This document shows positions 16,419 to 22,571 of a DNA stretch of 39,950 nt, one piece after another; the stretch's first letter is position 1; every line of letters starts with the position of its first letter. Both the position numbers and the translations under genes were made by a program. The DNA is from Bacteroidales bacterium (GTDB lineage Bacteria > Bacteroidota > Bacteroidia > Bacteroidales > UBA12077). The DNA lies in assembly GCA_030668615.1 (NCBI GenBank), contig DAOUTQ010000010.1:1-39950 (forward strand), read 5' to 3'. The notes under the pieces were generated by a model. It did not search any database. It was not told where the DNA came from and saw only the letters and a program-made list of their open reading frames with translations.

Positions 16419-16861
16419 AGTTATTTAATTTAATTGATTAGTAGTAACACTATTCTTTTGATAAATGTCATCTTCAATCCTATTGATAAAAAAAGTTATT
16501 GAATATACTTTCATCAAGTCGGCTACCGTAATTTAAAAATCAGGATTCTAAAAAGAGGCAGTGATGAACTAAAAGGTGATAGTTATTAGTAAACTAAAGC
16601 ACAAATTCTCAAATCTGATTTTTTTCAAATGTACGCTTTTATTTTCAGTGTTTTACTATTTGTACATATTTTCTATTTCGCTAAAATATGTGTGATTTTT
16701 TAAGATTCAAAAATCATTTTTCCAACGACACTTTCATTGTTCTATTATAAATTCAACATTGCGAGCCACCATAATAATCTCATATTATGACTATTACAGA
16801 TTGTCAATATATCAAAACATTAGATAGATTGCTATTTCAAGAAAATTTAAGGTGTGTTTAA
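16419..16861. other. 443-bp non-coding gap upstream of the RRM-csp unit
   Basis: No convincing gene lies here on either strand; the longest frames are a dozen codons. It holds a -7-like octamer at 16626-16633 for the minus strand and thus probably the long 5' leader of the RRM gene. I see no tRNA or strong hairpin, and no terminator with a T run after cvfB. Confidence 0.5.
16626..16633 (-). promoter_or_regulatory. Candidate -7 element TACATTTG for the RRM-csp transcript
   Basis: The minus strand reads TACATTTG, a full match to TAnnTTTG. No clear TTTG lies 19-21 bp further upstream, so this is a partial promoter call. Transcription from it would leave a leader of about 200 nt before the ATG at 16418. 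Confidence 0.35.
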
Positions 16862-17692
16862 TTACAGTAACTTTATTCCTTCGGGAGTAATCTCTACTTG
16901 CTTCTCTTTATATAATTTTCCAAGTCCTTTTTTGAATGCTTTCTTACTAATACCAAGCATTTTGCTTATTTCTTCAGGAGTGCTTCTATCTGAAAGATTT
17001 AGAAGTCCGCTATTTTCGCTAATCGCAGAAAGTATTACCTCACAATTCTTATCAATCGTGTTTTTATAACCTAAAGGTTCTAAAACTATGTCTATTTTAC
17101 CATCCTCCCTTACTTGCTTAACATATCCCTTAATTTTTTCTCCCGGCTGAATACTTTTATGAATATCTGACTCAAAAATAAGTCCTCTGTACAAACTATT
17201 TACAACAGCGTTCATGCCAAGATCTGTCATCTCATAAAGCAAAAGATCTACCTCATCTCCTAGTTCTACATCAATATCATCGAAAAATACAAACTCATTA
17301 ACTTTGGCAGAACCTATTAAACGTTCTGTTTCTTCATCCTTGAGTAAAAAGATTAAGTACCAGTTTCCTTCCTTCATCTTTTCGTTCTGCTCGGCAAACG
17401 GTACTAATAAATCTTTTCTCAATCCCCAGTCGATAAAAGCTCCAAAATCATTAACTTCTTTAACCTGCAACCATGCAAATTCTTCGAGTTGAACATAAGG
17501 CTTTTCTGTTGTAGCTACAATTCGATCTTCTGAGTCTTTATAAACAAAAACCTCAATTTCATCATCTATTTTCATTTCATCGGTGATGTAGGCATTGGGT
17601 AAAAGAACCTCATTGTTGTCTTCATCTTCAAGATAAAAGCCATTGTCTGTTGCTCTTACTATTTTAAGCTTGTTTGTTTTTCCTATTTTCAT
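16862..17692 (-). CDS. cvfB: CvfB-family S1 RNA-binding protein
   Basis: This 276-aa protein matches the CvfB/YitL family: three consecutive S1-like OB-fold domains at about residues 1-60, 65-130 and 140-215, then a winged-helix domain at about 220-276. The second S1 domain is clearest (AWLQVKEVNDFGAFIDWG followed by KDLLVPF), and the C-terminus RSTPEEISKMLGISKKAFKKG is the winged helix. CvfB binds RNA and affects virulence regulators in Staphylococcus; its exact role in Bacteroidota is unclear. It lies between the RRM-csp unit and the NYN gene on the same strand. A -7-like octamer TACCTTTG ends just 8 nt before the ATG, which would give an almost leaderless message. Confidence 0.9.
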   Translation of the reverse strand: MKIGKTNKLKIVRATDNGFYLEDEDNNEVLLPNAYITDEMKIDDEIEVFVYKDSEDRIVATTEKPYVQLEEFAWLQVKEVNDFGAFIDWGLRKDLLVPFAEQNEKMKEGNWYLIFLLKDEETERLIGSAKVNEFVFFDDIDVELGDEVDLLLYEMTDLGMNAVVNSLYRGLIFESDIHKSIQPGEKIKGYVKQVREDGKIDIVLEPLGYKNTIDKNCEVILSAISENSGLLNLSDRSTPEEISKMLGISKKAFKKGLGKLYKEKQVEITPEGIKLL

Positions 17693-17700
17693 ACGCAGTG

Positions 17701-17708
17701 CAAAGGTA
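17701..17708 (-). promoter_or_regulatory. Candidate -7 element TACCTTTG upstream of cvfB
   Basis: The minus strand reads TACCTTTG, a full match to TAnnTTTG, 8 nt upstream of the cvfB ATG. No -33 element is evident. The same nonamer TACCTTTGC also stands upstream of the small ORF at 19690-19791. Confidence 0.3.
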
Positions 17709-17809
17709 TAAAACTTTCTTTTTAAATATTACTGCATTAGAAAATTCTTATAAAAGCAAAAATAAATCGCAAATTCAGGTTATAAGGTCTTAATTATTGT
17801 TGAACCGGT

Positions 17810-18562
17810 TTATTTTTTTATCTTAACATAAATGTGTTTTATACGCGACTTTTCTACGTTTCTTTCATCAACAATAAAATGATCATTCAAAGATTTTATT
17901 AAAGGGGTTAGTTTTTGGAATCCATAATTACGCGGATCAAAATCAGGTTTCTTTTTAATAATTAATGCACCAACTTCCGCTAAAAAAGCCCATCCGTCAT
18001 CGTCTGCTATATCATCAATAGAAACTTTTAATAAGCGAATAATTTTATTGTCGATTAAATCAAGATTTGCTGTTTCGGATGCAACCGGTGTTTTTACTGT
18101 TTTAGTTTTTAAAATGTTAGAAGCACTAATAATTTCGATATAAATAAACTTATCACAGGCAACAATAAATGGATTCGGGGTTTTCTTTTCACCAATTCCA
18201 ATTACGAGCATTCCCGACTCTCTTAATCTTGTTGCTAAGCGTGTAAAATCACTATCGCTGGATACCAGGCAAAATCCATCGACCTTACTGCTATGCAAAA
18301 TATCCATTGCGTCAATAATCATAGCTGAATCGGTTGCATTTTTACCTGTAGTATAACTGTATTGCTGAATAGGTGTTATTGCATGTTCAAGCAATGCAGG
18401 TTTCCATCCCGATACTGTAGGCTTTGTCCAGTCGGCGTAAATTCTTTTAATTGTAGGTATTCCAAGTTTGGCAATTTCGTCGAGCATTCCCTTAATATTC
18501 GAATATGGAATATTATCCGCATCAATTAAAACGGCTAATTTTAAATCATTTTTCTCTCTCAT
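17810..18562 (-). CDS. NYN-domain (PIN-like) nuclease with OST-HTH/LOTUS domain
   Basis: This 250-aa protein has an N-terminal NYN domain of the LabA/DUF88 group: acidic residues Asp14 and Asp16 in LIDADNIPY, Asp78 in GKNATDSAMIIDAMD, and Asp103/Asp105 in LVSSDSDFTRLATRLRE match the metal-binding site of PIN-like RNases. Residues about 160-250 form an OST-HTH (LOTUS) domain, with DDGWAFLAEVGALIIKKKPDF and YGFQKLTPLIKSL, a fold that binds RNA in animals and bacteria. The pairing suggests a sequence- or structure-guided ribonuclease; the target is unknown. It stands in a run of RNA-binding genes on one strand. The ATG at 18562 follows a 161-bp gap without other features. Confidence 0.88.
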   Translation of the reverse strand: MREKNDLKLAVLIDADNIPYSNIKGMLDEIAKLGIPTIKRIYADWTKPTVSGWKPALLEHAITPIQQYSYTTGKNATDSAMIIDAMDILHSSKVDGFCLVSSDSDFTRLATRLRESGMLVIGIGEKKTPNPFIVACDKFIYIEIISASNILKTKTVKTPVASETANLDLIDNKIIRLLKVSIDDIADDDGWAFLAEVGALIIKKKPDFDPRNYGFQKLTPLIKSLNDHFIVDERNVEKSRIKHIYVKIKK

Positions 18563-18723
18563 AATAATGTAATTTTACTACTACTAAGTTAACAATAATT
18601 AGTTTCGAATTTTCTTATTTTCAAATAATTATACGTAATAAGAAATGAGATTAAGAAAGCAGTTTAAACAATGGTTAATTTCTTATAAATTTTTCTTTAG
18701 CTTCTTCAATACTATTTACAAAA

Positions 18724-19206
18724 TTAATTCTTATTTAGCAGTTCATCCATATCAGCCTCATAATCAAACTGCAAGTCTTCATGAAGTTGCTTTAATGTTT
18801 TCTTTATCAGCTCAACTTGGCGTATATAAATATTCTGTAATGCAGCGCTCCTATTTATGCTTGGTTTAAAATTCTTGAGTTTTAAACAATAATAAATAAG
18901 CAAATCTACTTCAGTTTCTTTTTTTTGAGAATATCGAATATACTTTTTTGTGGTCGACAATATTTTTCGGAGACTCTTTCTTATGTAGTAATAACTTTTT
19001 CGGTTCACTTCCTCAAATTGCTCATCCATATAACGTTTAACGCTTTCGACGAAAGCCAATTCATCATATGATTCAAATAAAAGATATGTTAATAATTCTT
19101 TATTCTCTTTTTTGAATCTTGATAATCGCAAACACAATTCGAGCAACTCTTTTGGCGAACGCGTTTTTAACTCATCTTTAATTTCTTTAACACTTGCTGC
19201 TTTCAT
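18724..19206 (-). CDS. Unrecognised helical protein, 160 aa
   Basis: I do not recognise this protein. It is 160 aa, rich in Lys, Glu and Leu, and probably all helical, with no signal peptide, membrane segment or cysteine pair. The N-terminus reads MKAASVKEIKDELKTRSPKE, and a Tyr/Lys-rich basic stretch (RKSYYYIRKSLRKILSTTKK) lies near the middle, which could contact nucleic acid. It lies between the NYN gene and a small membrane protein gene, all in one direction. Base composition is like that of its neighbours. It is probably a real gene because of the uninterrupted frame, clean spacing and the same strand as its neighbours. Confidence 0.65.
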   Translation of the reverse strand: MKAASVKEIKDELKTRSPKELLELCLRLSRFKKENKELLTYLLFESYDELAFVESVKRYMDEQFEEVNRKSYYYIRKSLRKILSTTKKYIRYSQKKETEVDLLIYYCLKLKNFKPSINRSAALQNIYIRQVELIKKTLKQLHEDLQFDYEADMDELLNKN

Positions 19207-19282
19207 AAATACCTTTTCAGAAAGTTTGAAGTTAATATTTTATTTTAAGGTATAAAATTAAGAGAAGACTCTCTTATTAGGT

Positions 19283-19540
19283 TTATTCTTCAATATTCAA
19301 TGAATCATAAATATTAACAGAATCAGGAATCAGAGAATCCATCATAATACGGAACTGTAAATCCTCCTCAAGCTTTTCAAATCTTTCAATTAGCATTTCA
19401 TAGTCTTTTTTTATTGACTCTTGTTCCTTTAGCAAAACCTTATTCTTTTCACCAATTTCATAATACAAAAATGCTCTGTCTATAAGAATTCCAAGAAAAA
19501 AGAAGATAATAATAAGAAGAGTAGTTTTTGATTTGCTCAT
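19283..19540 (-). CDS. Small membrane-anchored coiled-coil protein, 85 aa
   Basis: This 85-aa protein has one N-terminal membrane helix (TTLLIIIFFFLGILIDRAF, about residues 6-24), then a charged coiled-coil region (NKVLLKEQESIKKDYEML and on to EEDLQF), and an acidic tail with DSLIPDSVNIYDSLNIEE. With few positive charges after the helix and three before it, the N-terminus is likely cytoplasmic and the coiled coil periplasmic. I do not recognise the family; the shape recalls small envelope scaffold proteins such as FtsL-like ones, but there is no cell-division context. It is on the same strand as the genes on either side. Confidence 0.6.
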   Translation of the reverse strand: MSKSKTTLLIIIFFFLGILIDRAFLYYEIGEKNKVLLKEQESIKKDYEMLIERFEKLEEDLQFRIMMDSLIPDSVNIYDSLNIEE

Positions 19541-19613
19541 ATTTTACTTTTAAGTAATTTACTAAGTTAAATATTTTTTTGAATCTGAAACAACCTGATC
19601 TTTTTATTATTAA

Positions 19614-19640
19614 CTAAAAAACACAGACAAATTGCCTGTG
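19614..19640 (-). terminator. Rho-independent terminator after the 33-aa ORF
   Basis: On the minus strand, GCACAGGC and GTCTGTG pair (one G:U) around a short AT loop; the plus-strand arms are 19622-19628 and 19634-19640, and the run TTTTTT follows. It lies 50 nt past the small ORF's stop codon and supports that ORF as its own transcript. Confidence 0.75.
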
Positions 19641-19689
19641 CTTTGAAATGATATTAAAAATTCTATTTGCTATATAAATGCAAGAATTT

Positions 19690-19791
19690 CTATTTTTTGG
19701 CTTTCTTTTCTCTTTTTGCCTGTTTTTTCTCTTTAGCAGACATTTGAGGTTCTTTTTTAACACTTTTCTTTGCATCCTGTGACTTAGCCAT
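19690..19791 (-). CDS. Small lysine-rich protein, 33 aa
   Basis: ATG at 19789-19791 opens a 33-codon frame ending in TAG at 19690-19692. The product starts MAKSQDAKKSVKKEPQMSA and ends KREKKAKK; 17 of 33 residues are Lys or Arg, so it is highly basic and probably disordered. I recall short, similar MAKSQ...KK proteins in other Bacteroidota, but cannot verify this here. A -7 octamer TACCTTTG (19838-19845, minus strand) and a terminator (19614-19640) frame it as a separate transcription unit. Possible roles are RNA or ribosome binding, as its surroundings are RNA-related; this is speculation. The basic repeat pattern resembles the N-terminal tail of the cold-shock-domain protein at 14448. Confidence 0.7.
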   Translation of the reverse strand: MAKSQDAKKSVKKEPQMSAKEKKQAKREKKAKK

Positions 19792-19837
19792 ACTGTTAAT
19801 TATAAGTTAATATTGAAAATTGTATCTGATTCTTGAG

Positions 19838-19845
19838 CAAAGGTA
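19838..19845 (-). promoter_or_regulatory. Candidate -7 element TACCTTTG for the 33-aa ORF
   Basis: The minus strand reads TACCTTTG, a full TAnnTTTG match, about 46 bp upstream of the ATG. A -33 element is not evident. It is nevertheless well placed for a short transcript ending at the terminator near 19614. Confidence 0.35.
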
Positions 19846-19914
19846 ATATTTATTTGGGTTATATATAAATCATAAAACAAACTAACAACACCAAATAAAA
19901 ATCACCTTAAATTG

Positions 19915-19941
19915 TTAACTTAACATTAATTTAATATTAAA
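19915..19941 (+). promoter_or_regulatory. Putative Pho box upstream of the porin gene
   Basis: Two direct repeats with an 11-bp period, TTAACATTAAT (19920) and TTAATATTAAA (19931), are preceded by another TTAAC at 19915. Positions 19915-19935 match 8528-8548 upstream of the PiT gene at 20 of 21 bases. A -7-like TTAATTTG lies at 19957-19964 without any -33 match. The distance from the shared block to the -7 octamer differs from that of the PiT promoter by 22 bp, two repeat units. Confidence 0.6.
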
Positions 19942-19997
19942 TAGATTTATTCTGTTTTAATTTGCAAATAAAAACATTTTCTAATAAAAACCGAAAA

Positions 19998-20990
19998 ATG
20001 AAAATAAACATTCTGTTTTTGCTGACACTTGTTGCTTTTCTAGTACTTTTTCCCAACACGCTGTTTGCGCAGGACGAAGAAAAAAAAATTGAACCAACAG
20101 GCAATGTCTATGGTGTTCTTTTTACAAACTTTCATTCAGATTTTATAAGTGAGAACTCCGCTTTCGAAGTACAAAGAACTTATTTGGGTTACAAATATCA
20201 GTATGACAATAATTTTTCGGCTAATTTAAAGATCGATATTGCAAGTAACGTAAGTGATGCAAAAAGATATGCATACTTTAAAAATGCTCATTTGAGCTAT
20301 AAATATAAAAACCTTAGCATAAGCTTTGGTTTGATTGATTCATACATGTTTAAAACACACGAGAAATTTTTTGGCAAAAGATATATTTATAAATCATTCC
20401 TCGATAAAAACAAATTTGGTCCGAGTGCTGATTTGGGAGCAAGTTTTTTGTATAAGTTTAATAATAAATTGAACGTAGATTTTTCAGTATTGAACGGAGA
20501 AGGTTATTCTAACTTACAGCTTGATAATACATTTAAAGCCGCACTGGGTTTATCTTATAATCCTGTCGAAAACTTTTATTCAAGAATTTACATTGATTAT
20601 TCTGAAAAAACATATACTCAAGCAACATACGCTTTCTTTTTAGGATATAAACAAACAAATAAATTTAGTCTTGGCGCTGAATATAACTATCAAACTAATA
20701 ATGACTTTTCTAACAATTACGATTTGTTTGGTTATTCTCTTTACGGGACTGTTAACATTACGGAAAAATGGGAGCTTTTTGCACGTCTTGATGATCTGAA
20801 ATCAAATATACCTTCTGGAGAAACAGATAACTGGAATCTTTCGAAAGATGGAAATACTCTTATATCGGGTATACAATTTTCGCCTATAAAGAAAGTTAAA
20901 CTTGCCCTAAATTATCAAGGTTTTATGTGTGATGATACATACAAAGATGATATATCGGCAATTTATTTCAACCTCGAATATAATTTTTAA
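19998..20990 (+). CDS. Outer-membrane porin-like beta-barrel protein, probably phosphate-responsive
   Basis: This is an outer-membrane beta-barrel of 330 aa. The ATG at 19998 is chosen over a TTG at 19962 since it gives a clean signal peptide: MKINILFLLTLVAFLVLFPN with cleavage after LFA, before QDEE. The mature part has alternating aromatic and polar strands (for example FEVQRTYLGYKYQYDNNFSA and KVKLALNYQGFMCDD) and ends in an aromatic residue (LEYNF), a barrel-assembly signal. It resembles the phosphate-selective porin O/P group in shape, but I cannot confirm the ion preference. The repeat block upstream is nearly identical to the one before the PiT transporter, so it is probably made when phosphate is scarce. 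It is convergent with the DUF4301 gene, with 3 nt between stops. Confidence 0.78.
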   Translation: MKINILFLLTLVAFLVLFPNTLFAQDEEKKIEPTGNVYGVLFTNFHSDFISENSAFEVQRTYLGYKYQYDNNFSANLKIDIASNVSDAKRYAYFKNAHLSYKYKNLSISFGLIDSYMFKTHEKFFGKRYIYKSFLDKNKFGPSADLGASFLYKFNNKLNVDFSVLNGEGYSNLQLDNTFKAALGLSYNPVENFYSRIYIDYSEKTYTQATYAFFLGYKQTNKFSLGAEYNYQTNNDFSNNYDLFGYSLYGTVNITEKWELFARLDDLKSNIPSGETDNWNLSKDGNTLISGIQFSPIKKVKLALNYQGFMCDDTYKDDISAIYFNLEYNF

Positions 20991-20993
20991 ACA

Positions 20994-22520
20994 TTATTGA
21001 TGCTCAGGTCTTAATAAATCATTAACTGTTTTTACAGGATTAAATGTTTCTATTGGAACCTCAACAAAAATCGTATTCCATTTTGCCATAGCACCATTCC
21101 ACAAACCCGGTAATTCTTGAGCTTTTAATTCTTTTCCATCTTTAGATTTTTTGGAAATAAAGCCAGTATTAGGATCACGGTATTTTAATAAGTCGAACTT
21201 CTCTCCTTTATAATCTTTCACCGCAAATACCAAATCAACCGGATTAAAATGTGTCGATGATTTCAAAATAGCCATTTGATGATCATTATTCGGATCAATT
21301 TGAGATGATTCAACAATTTGTAAACTTATAGCTCCATTTGATTGAATAACACGAAATGGTCCTCCACCAGGTTCTCCTTCATTTTTTACCATTCCACAAA
21401 CACGAATAGGTCTGTTCATGATTTCAATTAAGCGTTTCTTGCATACTCCTAATTCCATCTTCTCATATTTTACAAAATCATAATATAATTCCTGTTCAAT
21501 AAATTGCTCTATTTCCTGAGTTAATTCACAATCAAAATCATCGGATTCTATTTCATCAATGTAATTAAAGATTTTTTCTTGATATGATAAAAGAACTCCA
21601 GCTAATGCCTTTTTATACCTTACAGAAGTTTCTGTAAGATTCTCAGGAACCACATTATCAATATTTTTAATAAAAATAATATCGGCTTCTAAATCGTTCA
21701 AGTTTTCAATTAAAGCTCCATGTCCTCCTGGTCTGAACAATAAAGATCCATCATTATTTCTGAAAAGTTCATTGTTTAAATCAACAGCAACCATATCTGT
21801 TGAAGGTTTTTGTACTGAAAACGATATTTCGAACCTAACTGAGAATTTATCTTCCAAGCTTTTCACACTATTTAAGACAAGCTCTTTAAACATTTCTTGA
21901 TGCTCTGGCGATATTGTAAAATGAATTTTAACCTTATTATCTGCAGATTTTGCGTAGTTAATTCCTTCTAATAAATGTTCTTCAAAAGCAGTTTTAGCAA
22001 CTGAATCGTTTATATGAAATAATAAAACACCTTTAGGTTTTTGTCCATAATTTAATCCTTCTTCAAACAAAAAATACTTTAAGATTTCTTTGTATCTCCC
22101 TTGCTCCAATAGATCTTCAATATCTAAATTATTAGCTTTGATTATCGCTTTTAAGTCGTTGTAAAAAGCAAACTGACTAATATTTGTAAAAAAGATTTTT
22201 ACCTCTACCTCCTCAACTTGACTAATATCTTCATATTGTTCAACTGTGGTTTCATAAAATTCAAATAAAAATTTAAACATGCGTGATGCAGCTCCCGAAG
22301 CAGGAACAAATTTCAATGTATCAGGTTTTATATCATCAAATAACTTTACGTATACCGAAATTTCATTCTTGCTCAAACGAACTATTCCATCATTTATAGT
22401 TGCAGGTTTATATATATTTAGAAACGGAAAACCGTTTTCAAAATCATTGATCTGACTTTTTACTATATCAACAGTTAATCCCTTGTTTTTAATTTGCTGA
22501 ATATCTTTTTCTGTAAACAT
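20994..22520 (-). CDS. DUF4301 family protein
   Basis: This 508-aa cytoplasmic protein belongs to DUF4301, a Bacteroidota family without an established reaction. The segment FVPASGAASRMFKFL at residues 71-85 looks like the nucleotide-binding loop of sugar nucleotidyltransferases. LLFRPGGHGALIENLNDLEADIIFIKNIDN and later EGEPGGGPFRV add glycine-rich loops of a Rossmann-like nucleotidyltransferase fold; the overall fold is inferred. There is no signal peptide or membrane segment. The gene follows the TonB-dependent receptor gene on the same strand after 51 bp, and a -7 octamer TAGATTTG lies in that gap at 22545-22552 (minus strand), so it may also be transcribed alone. Its stop is 3 nt from that of the porin. 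Confidence 0.82.
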   Translation of the reverse strand: MFTEKDIQQIKNKGLTVDIVKSQINDFENGFPFLNIYKPATINDGIVRLSKNEISVYVKLFDDIKPDTLKFVPASGAASRMFKFLFEFYETTVEQYEDISQVEEVEVKIFFTNISQFAFYNDLKAIIKANNLDIEDLLEQGRYKEILKYFLFEEGLNYGQKPKGVLLFHINDSVAKTAFEEHLLEGINYAKSADNKVKIHFTISPEHQEMFKELVLNSVKSLEDKFSVRFEISFSVQKPSTDMVAVDLNNELFRNNDGSLLFRPGGHGALIENLNDLEADIIFIKNIDNVVPENLTETSVRYKKALAGVLLSYQEKIFNYIDEIESDDFDCELTQEIEQFIEQELYYDFVKYEKMELGVCKKRLIEIMNRPIRVCGMVKNEGEPGGGPFRVIQSNGAISLQIVESSQIDPNNDHQMAILKSSTHFNPVDLVFAVKDYKGEKFDLLKYRDPNTGFISKKSKDGKELKAQELPGLWNGAMAKWNTIFVEVPIETFNPVKTVNDLLRPEHQ

Positions 22521-22571
22521 TTTATTTTCAATTTAATGTTTATACAAATCTACAATGATTTTAAGTTAATG

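Noticed and set aside
16419-16861. tRNA or small structured RNA gene in the gap
   Set aside because: No cloverleaf with CCA-side acceptor stem, no GTTCGA-type T-loop and no GC-rich stem is visible.
18645-18869. Plus-strand 74-aa open frame
   Set aside because: Most of it lies antisense to the 160-aa gene, and it has no domain, promoter or neighbour supporting it.
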